From contig NZ_JACBYS010000001.1 in assembly GCF_013408245.1 (NCBI RefSeq), positions 2,418,001-2,482,000 on the forward strand: 64,000 nucleotides of DNA, given 5' to 3'. Position numbers and translations under genes: made by a program. A model generated the notes under the pieces. It was not told the DNA's origin. It saw only the letters and a program-made list of their open reading frames with translations, and ran no database searches. The DNA comes from Duganella sp. 1224 (GTDB lineage: Bacteria; Pseudomonadota; Gammaproteobacteria; Burkholderiales; Burkholderiaceae_D). Positions 1 to 9,795 of the stretch are shown one piece after another; the first letter of the stretch is position 1; the number at the start of each line of letters is the position of its first letter.

Positions 1-46
1 GAATGCAGATTTTATAAAACAACGTAACCGCTTTAAATCCGCCACC

Positions 47-661
47 ATGAAGCGGATTGATGTCAGCGAAGAGTCGTACAACCATGTGACCAACATCCTG
101 GCGACCATCGCCAAACCGTTTCATGTGCGCAAGGGAGAATACCTGCAACGCGCCGGCGTGCCGGCCACGCAGGTGCACTGGCTGGCCAGCGGCGTCGCCC
201 GCAGCGGCTTTTTCAATCGCGAAGGCGTCGAGGTGACGCTGCGCTTCCACCGCGAGGGCGAATCGGCCACCACGCTGACCGACCTGATCAGCGGCGAAAG
301 CGGCCAGCCGGCGGTGCAGTTCCTGATCGCCGAAACGCCGATCCACGGCTTTACGCTGGACTGGAAGATGGCCTCCGAGCTGCGCGCCCAGCACGAGGTG
401 ATGCAGCACTACCACCTGAACATCGCCATGGCCGGCCTGCAAAGCATGGCCCAGCGCGCCTACAGCAGCGGCGAAACCTCGGCGCAGGAACGGCTGGCGG
501 CCTTCCGCGAAGAGTATCCGGGCCTGGAGGCGCGCATCTCGCAGCGCGCGATCGCCTCCTACCTGGGCATCACGCCGCAATACATGTCGCGTCTGCGCCG
601 CGAGGCCGAGGCGGAAGGCAGCATCGACGACGCCGCCACCGGCGCCGAGCGGCACCAATAA
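47..661 (+). CDS. Crp/Fnr-family transcriptional regulator
   Basis: A 204-residue putative DNA-binding regulator. Residues ~15-115 fit the cyclic-nucleotide-binding beta-barrel (KPFHVRKGEYLQRAG, then ASGVARSGFF and VTLRFHREGE). A long helix follows, then a C-terminal helix-turn-helix around RAIASYLGITPQYMSRLRR (~residues 165-183). I do not see the Arg/Glu phosphate-binding cassette of true CRP, so the ligand is unknown and may not be a cyclic nucleotide. The gene stands alone. The 46 nt before the start are AT-rich (TTTTATAAAAC), which would suit a promoter, but there is no clear Shine-Dalgarno. Family assignment is firm; target and signal cannot be inferred. Confidence 0.85.
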   Translation: MKRIDVSEESYNHVTNILATIAKPFHVRKGEYLQRAGVPATQVHWLASGVARSGFFNREGVEVTLRFHREGESATTLTDLISGESGQPAVQFLIAETPIHGFTLDWKMASELRAQHEVMQHYHLNIAMAGLQSMAQRAYSSGETSAQERLAAFREEYPGLEARISQRAIASYLGITPQYMSRLRREAEAEGSIDDAATGAERHQ

Positions 662-708
662 AAAAACCCCGTGACCCGTGGCGCTGTTCGGCGCTACGGG
701 TCACGGGG
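661..708 (-). terminator. Rho-independent terminator of ppa
   Basis: An 18-bp stem (667-684 with 691-708, one G-U pair) closes a 6-nt loop (685-690). On the minus strand it is followed by a run of six T (complement of 661-666). It lies 22 nt past the ppa stop. The symmetric stem may also stop the convergent regulator transcript. Confidence 0.9.
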
Positions 709-730
709 CGTTCGGCGGACGGCGGGAAAA

Positions 731-1267
731 TCAGGCCGACTGCTTCTGGTAGTTGGCGACGCCGGTCAGGATTTCTTCCTTGGCCACTTCCGGACCGTGC
801 CAGCCTTCGACCTTGACCCACTTGCCCTTTTCCAGGTCCTTGTAGTGCTCGAAGAAGTGCTGGATCTGGCGCAGGCGCAGTTCGTTCAGGTCTTCCGGCT
901 TCTGCCAGTGGCTGTAGATCGACAGTACCTTGTCGACCGGCACGGCCAGCACCTTGGCGTCTTCACCGGCTTCGTCGGTCATCTTCAGCACGCCGATCGG
1001 GCGGCAGCGCACCACCACGCCTGGAATCAGCGGGAACGGGGTGATGACCAGCACGTCCACCGGATCGCCGTCAGCCGACAGGGTGTTCGGCACGTAGCCG
1101 TAGTTGCATGGGTAGTGCATGGCGGTGCCCATGAAACGGTCCACGAAGATCGCGCCCGACTCTTTATCGACTTCGTATTTGATCGGATCAGCGTTCATCG
1201 GGATTTCGATGATGACGTTGAAATCGTTCGGCACGTCTTTACCGGAAGACACTTTGTTCAAGCTCAT
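731..1267 (-). CDS. ppa: Inorganic pyrophosphatase, family I
   Basis: Soluble Mg-dependent pyrophosphatase that hydrolyses PPi to two phosphates and pulls biosynthetic reactions forward. The 178-residue length is typical of the bacterial hexameric enzyme. The signature DGDPVDVLV with its metal-binding aspartates is present, preceded by NYGYVPNTL and KYEVDKESG. The start ATG at 1267 has an AGAGG ribosome-binding site. It is monocistronic, with its own TATAAT box and a strong terminator, and is divergent from the sulfur-oxidation gene. Confidence 0.97.
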   Translation of the reverse strand: MSLNKVSSGKDVPNDFNVIIEIPMNADPIKYEVDKESGAIFVDRFMGTAMHYPCNYGYVPNTLSADGDPVDVLVITPFPLIPGVVVRCRPIGVLKMTDEAGEDAKVLAVPVDKVLSIYSHWQKPEDLNELRLRQIQHFFEHYKDLEKGKWVKVEGWHGPEVAKEEILTGVANYQKQSA

Positions 1268-1309
1268 GGATTTTCCTCTGTTTATAAGCGGGCGGTGTTT
1301 AACCGCGTC

Positions 1310-1315
1310 ATTATA
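1310..1315 (-). promoter_or_regulatory. -10 box of the ppa promoter
   Basis: A perfect TATAAT on the minus strand, about 43 nt upstream of the ppa start codon, in the 126-nt divergent spacer. No good -35 hexamer is visible at 16-18 nt spacing. Confidence 0.55.
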
Positions 1316-1393
1316 TCGAAGTAGAGCCAGCTTGTGCGGCGCAACACCGTTGAACGTTTGTTATGATGTCGGCTGTTCTTATCCGGATACCGC

Positions 1394-2458
1394 ATGATGA
1401 TCTTCCGCCAACTGTTCGATCCCACCTCCTCCACCTACACCTACCTGCTGGGAGATGGCGGCGAGGCGGTGCTGATCGACCCGGTCTACGAACAGGTGCC
1501 GCGCGACCTGGCGCTGGTGCAGGAGCTGGGCCTGACGCTGCTGGCCACGCTGGACACCCACGTCCACGCCGACCACGTCACCGGCGCCTGGCGGCTGCGC
1601 CAGCGCACCGGCAGCCGCATCGCCGTCTCCGCCGCCGCCGGCGCCGCCGAGGCCGACACCACGCTGCGCCACGGCGACCGCATCAGCTTCGGCAGGCGCC
1701 ACCTGAGCGTGCGCGCCACGCCCGGCCACACCAGCGGCTGCCTGACCTATGTGCTGGACGACGACAGCATGGCCTTCACCGGCGACAGCCTGCTGATTCG
1801 CGGCTGCGGCCGCACCGACTTCCAGCAGGGCAGCCCGCAGCAACTATTCGCGTCGGTGCACGAGCAGATCCTCAGCCTGCCGGCCGGCTGCCTGCTGTAT
1901 CCGGCGCACGACTATCGCGGCATCACCGTCACCAGCGTGGCGGAAGAGCGGCGCTACAACCCGCGCCTGGGCGGCGACGTCGACGTCGGCGATTTCACCG
2001 GCCACATGAACAACCTCAACCTGCCGCATCCGAAGCTGATGGCGGTGGCGGTGCCGGCCAACCTGCGCTGCGGCAAGCCCGACGGCGACGTGCCGACCGA
2101 CACCCCGGGCTGGGCGCCGCTGACGCTGCGTTTCAGCGGCGTGTGGGAAATCGAACCGATGGCGCTGCTGGAGCGGCTGGGCAAGGTCCAGATCGTCGAC
2201 GTGCGCGAGGCGCCGGAATTCATCGACCAGCTGGGCCACCTGCCGGGCGCCACGCTGGTGCCGCTATCGCAGCTGACCGGCCGCGTGGACGAGTTCGACC
2301 GCGAGCGGCCGATCGTCGCCGTCTGCCGCTCCGGCGTGCGCTCGGCCCAGGCCAGCGTACTGCTGACCAAGGCCGGCTTCGGCAAAGTCGCCAACCTGGC
2401 CGGCGGCATGCTGCGCTGGAAACTCGAAGGCCTCCCCGCCGAGTGCGACCCCGCCTGA
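1394..2458 (+). CDS. MBL-fold persulfide dioxygenase-like / rhodanese fusion
   Basis: A 354-residue two-domain protein. Residues 1-~225 are a metallo-beta-lactamase fold with the metal motif THVHADH, then ATPGHTSG and the aspartate motif FTGDSLL, as in ETHE1-type persulfide dioxygenases. Residues ~255-350 are a rhodanese domain with VDVREAPEF, LPGA and the catalytic-cysteine loop CRSGVRS. Known fusions of this kind couple sulfur transfer from thiosulfate or glutathione persulfide to oxidation to sulfite, which is the likely role here in sulfide detoxification. Two adjacent ATGs (1394 and 1397) are possible starts. It stands alone, without a SQR gene or a sulfide-responsive regulator beside it. 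Confidence 0.85.
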   Translation: MMIFRQLFDPTSSTYTYLLGDGGEAVLIDPVYEQVPRDLALVQELGLTLLATLDTHVHADHVTGAWRLRQRTGSRIAVSAAAGAAEADTTLRHGDRISFGRRHLSVRATPGHTSGCLTYVLDDDSMAFTGDSLLIRGCGRTDFQQGSPQQLFASVHEQILSLPAGCLLYPAHDYRGITVTSVAEERRYNPRLGGDVDVGDFTGHMNNLNLPHPKLMAVAVPANLRCGKPDGDVPTDTPGWAPLTLRFSGVWEIEPMALLERLGKVQIVDVREAPEFIDQLGHLPGATLVPLSQLTGRVDEFDRERPIVAVCRSGVRSAQASVLLTKAGFGKVANLAGGMLRWKLEGLPAECDPA

Positions 2459-2463
2459 AAAAA

Positions 2464-2537
2464 ACACCGGGGTCAGTGCCGACATTCGGACATTTCGCGC
2501 GCGAAATGTCCGAATGTCGGCACTGACCCCGGTGTTG
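2464..2537. repeat. Perfect 74-bp palindrome, also likely hemY terminator
   Basis: Left arm 2464-2500 and right arm 2501-2537 are exact reverse complements with no spacer (37-bp arms, centre CGCGCGCG). It sits between the convergent ends of the sulfur gene and hemY. On the minus strand the stem is followed by eight T (complement of 2458-2465), so it can terminate hemY. Length and perfection exceed a normal terminator and resemble a REP/palindromic mobile unit. Confidence 0.85.
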
Positions 2538-2540
2538 GGT

Positions 2541-3737
2541 TTAGAGGATTGTTGCCAGTGCGCACTGGCGGTAGTGGTTGGCGGCTTCCGCTTCCTGGCC
2601 CAGCGCTTCGTGCATCTGCGCCAGTTTGAGGTGCGATTCACGCACCATGCGCGGATCGCCGGCGTCCGACAACGCCTGCTCCAGGTAGCGCTGCGCCTTG
2701 CCCCACAGTTTCTGCTTCAGGCACAGGGAACCCAGCGTCAGCGCCAGTTCGGCGTCGGTCGGGCGGGCGTTGGCCCAGTTCTCGCAATGCTCGATCTGCA
2801 TCAGCAGCGCGGCCGAGCCGGCCGGCGCGGCGGCTTCGCGGTAGGTGCGCACCACGCGGTCGTCCCAGTCGGCCGCCAGCGATTCCTCCGCCACCAGGCG
2901 CGCTTCGTCGTGCAGGCCGCGCGCGTTCAGCGCGCTGGCGGCGCGGCACGCCACGTAGGGCTTGATGCGGTCGGCGGTCGGTACCGTCGACCACACGCGC
3001 AGCAGCGATTCGGCGTCGTGCGTGGGGTCGGACAGCAGGTCGTCGTAGGCCAGCTCGCGCAGGCGCGATGACAGCGCCGGATGCAGCGCGCGGTGCTTGT
3101 CCAGCGAGCGCACCAGGCGCAGCACTTCCGGCCAGTTCTTGGCCTGCTGCTGCGCTTTCAGCGACATCTGCAGCGCGTGGATGTGCCGCGTGCCGCTGGC
3201 GTTGAGCTCGCGCACCGCTTCCAGCGCCGCCTCCGGCTGATGGTCGTCGACCAGCAGTTCGGTCATGGTCATCAGGCGCGCGGTTTTCATCGTGTTGTCG
3301 TCGACCAGCTTGTTCAGCCACTGGTCGCGGCGCGCCGACTGCCGCATGCGGTGCGCGGCGCGGGCGCCGATCAGCGCTGCCACGCCGGCGTTTTCCGCCA
3401 ACTCGGCGGCGCGCAGCGCGGCCTTTTCCGCGTGGCCGAAGCGGCCTTCGAACAGCGCTTTCAGCGCCTCGCGCAGGCCCTTGTTGCCGTCGCGCTCGCG
3501 CTTTTGCTGGCGGTAGGCGGCCACCTTGCCCGGCATCTTGACCGTGGCGCGGAAGGCGCGGATGACGATGTACAGGAAGGCAAACAGCGCCACTTCCAGC
3601 ACCACGAAGAAGTTCAGCGACAGGTCGATGCGGTGCGGCGGGTAGAACAGCACCACATTGCCCGGATTGAACCGCGCCGTCACGGCAATGCCGATGGCGG
3701 CGGCCATCATGGCGACTAACCAGAGGAATAAACGCAT
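2541..3737 (-). CDS. hemY: HemY, inner-membrane TPR protein of heme synthesis
   Basis: A 398-residue protobacterial HemY (not the Bacillus oxidase of the same name). The N-terminus has two hydrophobic segments (LFLWLVAMMAAAIGIAV at ~3-19 and LNFFVVLEVALFAFLY at ~41-56) followed by basic RAFRATVKMPGKVAAYRQQ, matching the HemY N-terminal family. The rest is helical TPR-like repeat, with a clear C-terminal unit (LGSLCLKQKLWGKAQRYLEQ). The precise role in heme or porphyrin handling is unsettled. It is the last gene of hemCDXY, 2 nt after hemX, and ends at the large palindrome. Confidence 0.93.
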   Translation of the reverse strand: MRLFLWLVAMMAAAIGIAVTARFNPGNVVLFYPPHRIDLSLNFFVVLEVALFAFLYIVIRAFRATVKMPGKVAAYRQQKRERDGNKGLREALKALFEGRFGHAEKAALRAAELAENAGVAALIGARAAHRMRQSARRDQWLNKLVDDNTMKTARLMTMTELLVDDHQPEAALEAVRELNASGTRHIHALQMSLKAQQQAKNWPEVLRLVRSLDKHRALHPALSSRLRELAYDDLLSDPTHDAESLLRVWSTVPTADRIKPYVACRAASALNARGLHDEARLVAEESLAADWDDRVVRTYREAAAPAGSAALLMQIEHCENWANARPTDAELALTLGSLCLKQKLWGKAQRYLEQALSDAGDPRMVRESHLKLAQMHEALGQEAEAANHYRQCALATIL

Positions 3738-3739
3738 GA

Positions 3740-4900
3740 CTATGGCTTCGCTTTGTAGTTGCGCACGGCGTTCAGGCTGTCGGCCAGCGTCGGCATCTCG
3801 ATCGCGAGATTGCTGCTCTGGACCTGGCGCAGCAGCGCCTGCACAGTCTGGGTGGAACGGGCGCGGGTGTCGAAATACTTGACCAGCGCGTCCTGCGCCG
3901 CGATCAGGTCGGCGCGGAAGGCGCCTTCGTTACGCGACAGCAGCGCCATGCGCGCGTTCAGCAGGCGCAGCTTGAGGTTCTCGCGCAGGAAATAGGCCTG
4001 GGTCGGCGACAGCATCAGCGCGTCCGGCGTGTCGACGTTGCGCACCCGCACCAGCTGGCGCACGTCGGTCCACATCTCGCTGCTCCAGCCGTTCCAGCCG
4101 TCCTGCAGCGCCTGCAGCCACGGGCTGGTGGTCTGCTCGACCACCACCGGCTTGCCGTCCTTGCCATGCACGACCTTGGTCTTGACCTTCTTCTCCGGCG
4201 CCGCCGGCAGCGCCGGCTTTTCGTCGGCCAGCATCGGCAGCGTGTCGATCTGCGCGATGGCGTTGTCCAGGCGCAGCGCCACGCCAACCGAATCGACGCT
4301 TGGCAGCGCCTTCAGCTTGTCGGTGTCACGCGCGATGGCGCGGCGGATGGTGATGAATTGCGGCTTGTCCGAGCGCGACAGGCTGCGGTCGGCGTTCTGC
4401 AGCGCGATCAGCGCGCCCGGCACATTGCCGGCCAGCTGCAGCTGCTGCGACGCCGTCGACAGCACCTGCTCGATCTCGGTCAGCGCCCATTCGTCGCGGT
4501 TCTTGGACAGATCCTGGTACAGCTGCTCCAGCGCCAGTTGCTGGCTCTGCGCCTCCTGCTGTTTGCTTTCCAGCAGCGCCACCTTGGCCTGCAGCTCCTT
4601 GGTGCTTTCCTGCACGCTGCGCACCAGGTTGCCGGTGTCGGCGTTGACGGCGTCGCCCTTTTGCAGGCGCAGCGCCATTTCCTCGCGCAGCTTGTTGACC
4701 CGCGCATGCGACGACCAGGTCTGGCCGGCCAGCAGGATGGCCAGCACGATGATCCCCACGGCCAGCATTTGCGGCTGTTGCAGGGTGTCGAGCAGGCTCG
4801 GTTCGGACTGCACGGGCGGGGTGGCCGGCGGCGGGGTCTCGCCGGCCTTGGCGGACGAGACGGCTGGGTCAGGTAAAGTAGGCAAATCGTTCATGGGCAT
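3740..4900 (-). CDS. hemX: HemX, uroporphyrinogen-III C-methyltransferase-like membrane protein
   Basis: A 386-residue protein with a proline-rich cytoplasmic N-terminus (~1-45), one transmembrane helix (LAVGIIVLAILLAGQTW, ~46-62) and a long heptad-rich coiled coil (LREEMALRLQKGD through LEQLYQDLSKN). A conserved C-terminal HemX domain follows (~200-386). Despite its annotation, HemX has no SAM-methyltransferase fold and is thought to be a scaffold in the heme operon. Its first 10 nt overlap hemD, indicating translational coupling. Confidence 0.9.
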   Translation of the reverse strand: MPMNDLPTLPDPAVSSAKAGETPPPATPPVQSEPSLLDTLQQPQMLAVGIIVLAILLAGQTWSSHARVNKLREEMALRLQKGDAVNADTGNLVRSVQESTKELQAKVALLESKQQEAQSQQLALEQLYQDLSKNRDEWALTEIEQVLSTASQQLQLAGNVPGALIALQNADRSLSRSDKPQFITIRRAIARDTDKLKALPSVDSVGVALRLDNAIAQIDTLPMLADEKPALPAAPEKKVKTKVVHGKDGKPVVVEQTTSPWLQALQDGWNGWSSEMWTDVRQLVRVRNVDTPDALMLSPTQAYFLRENLKLRLLNARMALLSRNEGAFRADLIAAQDALVKYFDTRARSTQTVQALLRQVQSSNLAIEMPTLADSLNAVRNYKAKP

Positions 4901-5682
4901 GATTGTAACGCGGCCAGAAGGCGTTCGTCGCCTGATCCTGTGAGCGTCAGCTTGGAAAATCCTAAATTATTTGCCGTTTCGGCAATCCGGGCATGGGGCA
5001 CGATCAGATGCTGTTGTTGCATTGCTACAACGCTATTGTGCTGCATCGCGTCAGGGTGCCGCAAGTCCATTTGCGCGAGCAGGCCGCACAGGCCGCGCAG
5101 GGCCTCGGAACTGGTGATGATCCAGTCGTTTTGCTGCGCCAGCAAACGGCGCAGCGTGGCGGCCAGCGCCGGCGTCAGCGCCGGCACCGAGCGGCGGTAG
5201 GCCGGCTGCACGTCAACCACGGCGCCAGCGTCGCGCAGGCCATCGGCCATCAGCTCGCGACCGCTTTCGCCGCGGATGATCAAGACGCGCCGGCCTTTCA
5301 GTGCGGCCAGGTCGAGCGCTTGCAGCAGGTGTTCGGAGTCGCTTGGCACGTGGTCCGGCGGACAGGCAATGCGGTAGCGCTCGGGCGTGACGCCGTGCGC
5401 GGCCAGCGCGCCGCGGCTGCCCTCGCCCACCACGGCCAGGGCCACCCGCGGCGGCCACGCAGCGATGTGGGCGAAGGCGGCGTCGATGGCGTTGGGCGAG
5501 ACGAAGGCCACCAGCGCATACTCGTCCAGCCGCGCCAGCGTCGCTTGCAGCGCGCGCGGGTCGGCCAGCGGCGCGATTTCCAGCAGCGGCAGCACTTCGA
5601 CCGCGCGGCCCAGGGCGGCCACGCGGGCCGCCAGCGGCGCAGCCTGCGCCAGCGGACGGGTGATGACGACGGCGCCGGCCAT
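4891..5682 (-). CDS. hemD: Uroporphyrinogen-III synthase
   Basis: Closes hydroxymethylbilane to uroporphyrinogen III with inversion of ring D. The 263 residues begin AGAVVITRPLAQAAPLAARV, the usual opening. Further landmarks are VAFVSPNAIDAAF (~59-71) and WIITSSEALRGL (~188-199), the serine/threonine-containing segments lining the active-site cleft between the two HemD lobes. The family is poorly conserved, but position between hemC and hemX makes the assignment secure. It starts 7 nt after hemC. Confidence 0.93.
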   Translation of the reverse strand: MAGAVVITRPLAQAAPLAARVAALGRAVEVLPLLEIAPLADPRALQATLARLDEYALVAFVSPNAIDAAFAHIAAWPPRVALAVVGEGSRGALAAHGVTPERYRIACPPDHVPSDSEHLLQALDLAALKGRRVLIIRGESGRELMADGLRDAGAVVDVQPAYRRSVPALTPALAATLRRLLAQQNDWIITSSEALRGLCGLLAQMDLRHPDAMQHNSVVAMQQQHLIVPHARIAETANNLGFSKLTLTGSGDERLLAALQSCP

Positions 5683-5689
5683 CCGTCTA

Positions 5690-6718
5690 TCAGGCGGCAG
5701 GCTTGCCGTGGGCGCTGGCGGCCAGTTCGGCCGAGCGCGCGTCGTCGTCGGCCTGCGCCGCCTCGCTCAGGCAGGCGGCCAGGATGCCCTCGGCGTCCTG
5801 CGCGCGCAGCAGCTCGGCCACTTGCACGCCCAGCGCCTCGGCGTCGGCGGCCGCGCCGCGCGCCTCGGCGCTGATCATGCGCGTGCCGTCCGGCGTGGCC
5901 ACCAGCGCGCGCAGATGCATCTGGTCGCCGGTAATGGTGGCGTACGACGCCAGCGGCACCTGGCAGCTGCCGCCAAACACCTGCGACACCTTGCGTTCGG
6001 CGATCGACACCAGCGCGCTCGGCTCGTGGTGCAGCGGCGCCAGGACCGAGGCCAGGTCGAGGCCGTCGTCACGCTGGGGGATTTCCAGCGCCAGCGTGCC
6101 CTGCCCCGGCGCCGGCAGGCTGAGGTCGGCATCCAGCACGGCGCGGATGCGCGACGCCAGGCCCAGGCGCTTGAGACCGGCGGCGGCCAGGATGATGGCG
6201 GCGTACTCGCCGCGGTCCAGCTTGGCCAGGCGGGTATCCAGGTTGCCGCGCAGCGGCTTGATCACCAGGTGCGGATAGCGCGCGGCGATCAGCGCCTGGC
6301 GGCGCAGGCTGCTGGTGCCGACAATGGCGCCGGCCGGCAGGTCGGCCAGCGACGCATAGTCGTTGGAGACGAAGGCGTCGCGCGCGTCCTCGCGCTCCAG
6401 CACGGCGGCCATGCTGAAGCCTTCCGGCAACTCCATCGGCATATCCTTCAGGCAGTGCACCGCCAGGTCGGCGCGGCCCTCGGCCATCGCCACTTCCAGT
6501 TCTTTCACGAACAGGCCCTTGCCACCGACCTTGGACAGGGTGCGATCCAAAATTTGATCGCCACGGGTCGTCATTCCCACAATTTTGACATCGCACTGAG
6601 GATATAATAATGCCAAGCGATCGCGGACGTGCTCGGCTTGCCACATGGCCAGACGGCTCTCGCGCGACGCAATGACCAATCTGGACGGGGAGTTTTGTAC
6701 CAATTCGGATGTTTTCAA
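5690..6718 (-). CDS. hemC: Hydroxymethylbilane synthase (porphobilinogen deaminase)
   Basis: Polymerises four porphobilinogens. Visible hallmarks are [19 protein letters not shown] near the N-terminus, HCLKDMPME (catalytic aspartate), GTSSLRRQA and [11 protein letters not shown] (substrate-binding arginines), and GGSCQVPLA, whose cysteine carries the dipyrromethane cofactor. The frame stays open to 6952 into ppc, but homology begins only ~12 residues after position 6718. The only ATGs upstream lie at or beyond the ppc start. A TTG at 6718 (342 aa) or 6703 (337 aa) is therefore preferred, though neither has a strong Shine-Dalgarno. It is the first gene of hemCDXY. Confidence 0.93.
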   Translation of the reverse strand: MKTSELVQNSPSRLVIASRESRLAMWQAEHVRDRLALLYPQCDVKIVGMTTRGDQILDRTLSKVGGKGLFVKELEVAMAEGRADLAVHCLKDMPMELPEGFSMAAVLEREDARDAFVSNDYASLADLPAGAIVGTSSLRRQALIAARYPHLVIKPLRGNLDTRLAKLDRGEYAAIILAAAGLKRLGLASRIRAVLDADLSLPAPGQGTLALEIPQRDDGLDLASVLAPLHHEPSALVSIAERKVSQVFGGSCQVPLASYATITGDQMHLRALVATPDGTRMISAEARGAAADAEALGVQVAELLRAQDAEGILAACLSEAAQADDDARSAELAASAHGKPAA

Positions 6719-6869
6719 AACCAGTTCTTTCGCTGTAGCTGACGCTAACCGGCGCAAGCCAGTACCACGCGCGTGTTTAAGATCACAAATTTTAGCATGC
6801 TCACCTTCTCGCAGAACCGGGCCATAAGCCCATGCACCACATATTTCACCCTTTCGTGACTTAAAACAC

Positions 6870-9695
6870 ATGGCCAATCCATCTAGTGCATTGAACGAAC
6901 AAGCTGCTGAACAACCGGGCGCCGACAAAGACGCGCCGCTGAAGGAAGACATACGCTTATTAGGCCGCCTGCTGGGCGACGTGCTGCGCGACCAGGAGGG
7001 CGAGGAAGTCTACGCCGTGGTCGAAACCATCCGCCAGACCGCCGTGCGCTTCCGCCGCGAGGCCGACGCCGGCGCCGCCAAGGAACTGGACGGCATGCTG
7101 AAGATCCTGACCAAGGAGCAGACCATTTCGGTGGTGCGCGCCTTTTCCTACTTCTCGCACCTGGCCAACATCGCCGAGGACCAGCACCACATCCGCCGCC
7201 GCCGCGCCCACCTGCTGGCCGGCTCCAGGCCGCAGCGCGGCAGCGTCGACTACGCGCTGTGCAAGCTGAAGGAGGCCGGCGTCGCCCAGGAAACGGTGTC
7301 AACCTTCTTCCAGGAAGCGCTGATTTCGCCGGTGCTGACCGCCCACCCGACCGAGGTGCAGCGCAAGTCCATCCTCGACGCCGAGCACGACATCGCCCGC
7401 CTGCTGGCCGAACGCGACCTGCCGCTGACGCCCAAGGAACGCGCCGCCAACCTGCACCTGCTGCGCGCCCGCATCGCCACGCTGTGGCAGACCCGCATGC
7501 TGCGTTACACCAAGCTGACCGTGGCCGACGAAATCGAGAACGCCCTGTCCTACTACCGCATCACCTTCCTGCGCGAACTGCCGGGCTTGTACGACGACAT
7601 CGAGCAGGACATCGCCCACCACTACGGCCAGCAGGTGCCGATCGACGCGCCGTATGTGCAGATGGGCAGCTGGATCGGCGGCGACCGCGACGGCAATCCC
7701 AATGTCAACGGCAACACCATGTCGCACGCGCTGACGCGCCAGGCCACCACCATCCTCGACTTCTACCTGGAGGAGGCGCACACGCTGGGCGCCGAACTGT
7801 CGATCTCGACCCTGATGGTGGCCTGCACGCCCGAACTGCAAGCGCTGGCCGACCAGTCGCCCGACACCTCCGACCACCGCGCCGACGAGCCGTACCGCCG
7901 CGCGCTGATCGGCATCTACGCCCGCCTGGCCGCGACCGCGCGCGCGCTGGGCGCCACCAACATCCTGCGCAAGGAAGTCGGCCACGCCGAGCCGTACGCC
8001 GACGCCCGCGCCTTCTCGGCCGACCTGCAGGTGCTGATCGACTCCCTCAACGCCCACCACGGCGCGGTGCTGGTGCAGCCGCGCCTGTCCACGCTGAAGC
8101 GCGCGGCCGACATCTTCGGCTTCCACCTGGCCTCGCTGGACATGCGCCAGTCGTCCGACATCCACGAGCGCGTGCTGGCCGAGCTGTTCGCCAAGTCCGG
8201 CGTGCAGGCCGACTACGCCGCGCTGGACGAGGACGCCAAGGTGCGGCTGCTGCTGAGCGAACTGGCCCAGCCGCGCCTGCTGAATTCGCCGTACGTGACC
8301 TACTCGGACGAAACCGTGTCCGAACTGGGCGTGCTGCGCGCCGCGCGCGAGATCCGCGCCCGCTACGGCGCGCGCGCCATCCGCAACTACATCATCTCGC
8401 ACACCGAAACCGTGTCCGACCTGCTGGAAGTGCTGCTGCTGCAAAAAGAGCTGGGCCTGCTGCGCATCGCCGCCGGCGACGCCGGCCCGGAGCTGGACCT
8501 GATGGTGATCCCGCTGTTCGAAACCATTCCCGACCTGCAGCGCGCCGCCGGCATCATGGAAGCGGTGATGGCGATTCCGCTGGTGAAGGAACTGATCGGC
8601 AAGCAGGGCCAGATCCAGGAAGTCATGCTCGGCTATTCGGACTCCAACAAGGACGGCGGCTTCCTCACCTCCAACTGGGAGCTGTACAAGGCCGAAACCA
8701 ACCTGGTCAAGGTGTTTGAAAAAGCCGGCGTCAAGCTGCGCCTGTTCCACGGCCGCGGCGGCACGGTCGGCCGCGGCGGCGGTCCGTCGTACGACGCCAT
8801 CCTGGCGCAGCCGCACGGCACCGTGAACGGCCAGATCCGCCTGACCGAACAGGGCGAGATCATCGCCTCCAAGTTCTCCAACAAGGACATCGGCCGCCGC
8901 AACCTGGAACTGCTGGTCGCGGCCACGCTGGAAGCCAGCCTGCTGCCGCAGCCGGAAGACGCCGAACACAGCAAGCAACTGCACCAGTTCGAGACCATCA
9001 TGGCCGAGATTTCGGACCGCGCCTACAAGGCCTACCGCAACCTGGTCTATGAAACGCCCGGCTTCACCGACTACTTCTTCACCGCCACGCCGATTGCCGA
9101 GATCGCCGAGCTGAACCTGGGTTCGCGCCCGGCCTCGCGCAAGTCGACCAAGCGGATCGAAGACCTGCGCGCGATTCCCTGGGGCTTCTCGTGGGGCCAG
9201 TGCCGATTGCTGCTGCCGGGCTGGTACGGCTTCGCCAGCGCCATCGGCGGCTGGATCGCGGATGGCGACCAGGCCGCGCGCCTGGCGCAGCTGCAAGCCA
9301 TGTTCCAGCACTGGCCGCTGTTCGCCACGCTGCTGTCCAATATGGACATGGTGCTGGCCAAGACCGACCTGGCAATCGCCTCGCGCTACGCCGAGCTGGT
9401 GCAGGACAAGGAACTGCGCGAGCGCATCTTCAAGCGCATCACCGAGGAGCATGCCAACACGCTGGAGATCCTGCAAAGCATCACCGGCGCCAGCGAGCGC
9501 CTGGCCGGCAATCCGCTGCTGGCGCGCTCGATCCAGAACCGCTTTGCGTACCTGGATCCGCTGAACCACCTGCAGGTCGAACTGATCAAGCGCCACCGCG
9601 CGCTATCGGCGGAAAGCAAGGCCGACGAGCGTGTCCACCGCGGCATCCACCTGTCGATCAACGGCGTGGCGGCCGGCTTGCGCAACACCGGTTAA
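6870..9695 (+). CDS. ppc: Phosphoenolpyruvate carboxylase
   Basis: Anaplerotic enzyme converting PEP and bicarbonate to oxaloacetate. The 941-residue length is normal. Catalytic motifs are present: [11 protein letters not shown] (histidine), [11 protein letters not shown] (lysine-containing loop), and the glycine-rich [14 protein letters not shown]. The C-terminus ends [13 protein letters not shown], as in homologues. It diverges from hemC across ~150 nt of AT-richer DNA. No good Shine-Dalgarno precedes the ATG. It ends in a strong terminator. Confidence 0.98.
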   Translation: MANPSSALNEQAAEQPGADKDAPLKEDIRLLGRLLGDVLRDQEGEEVYAVVETIRQTAVRFRREADAGAAKELDGMLKILTKEQTISVVRAFSYFSHLANIAEDQHHIRRRRAHLLAGSRPQRGSVDYALCKLKEAGVAQETVSTFFQEALISPVLTAHPTEVQRKSILDAEHDIARLLAERDLPLTPKERAANLHLLRARIATLWQTRMLRYTKLTVADEIENALSYYRITFLRELPGLYDDIEQDIAHHYGQQVPIDAPYVQMGSWIGGDRDGNPNVNGNTMSHALTRQATTILDFYLEEAHTLGAELSISTLMVACTPELQALADQSPDTSDHRADEPYRRALIGIYARLAATARALGATNILRKEVGHAEPYADARAFSADLQVLIDSLNAHHGAVLVQPRLSTLKRAADIFGFHLASLDMRQSSDIHERVLAELFAKSGVQADYAALDEDAKVRLLLSELAQPRLLNSPYVTYSDETVSELGVLRAAREIRARYGARAIRNYIISHTETVSDLLEVLLLQKELGLLRIAAGDAGPELDLMVIPLFETIPDLQRAAGIMEAVMAIPLVKELIGKQGQIQEVMLGYSDSNKDGGFLTSNWELYKAETNLVKVFEKAGVKLRLFHGRGGTVGRGGGPSYDAILAQPHGTVNGQIRLTEQGEIIASKFSNKDIGRRNLELLVAATLEASLLPQPEDAEHSKQLHQFETIMAEISDRAYKAYRNLVYETPGFTDYFFTATPIAEIAELNLGSRPASRKSTKRIEDLRAIPWGFSWGQCRLLLPGWYGFASAIGGWIADGDQAARLAQLQAMFQHWPLFATLLSNMDMVLAKTDLAIASRYAELVQDKELRERIFKRITEEHANTLEILQSITGASERLAGNPLLARSIQNRFAYLDPLNHLQVELIKRHRALSAESKADERVHRGIHLSINGVAAGLRNTG

Positions 9696-9714
9696 GCTAC
9701 ACCGCCCTGTACCA

Positions 9715-9754
9715 ACGCCCCGGCCTCCGCAAGGACGCCGGGGCGTTTTATTTT
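9715..9754 (+). terminator. Rho-independent terminator of ppc
   Basis: A 10-bp perfect GC-rich stem (ACGCCCCGGC at 9715-9724 with 9737-9746) closes a 12-nt loop and is followed by TTTATTTT. It starts 20 nt after the ppc stop. Confidence 0.92.
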
Positions 9755-9795
9755 AAAAATTGCAACACGTAGCAAAATTACATTACAATTCGGAA

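Noticed and set aside
2541-2641. Read-through fusion between the sulfur gene and hemY region
   Set aside because: The two genes are convergent and separated by the 74-bp palindrome; overlapping frames are shadows.
7299-9596. Very long open frame antisense to ppc
   Set aside because: Low-complexity Val/Gln/Gly/Arg/His composition typical of the antisense shadow of a high-GC gene; ppc on the other strand has all catalytic motifs.
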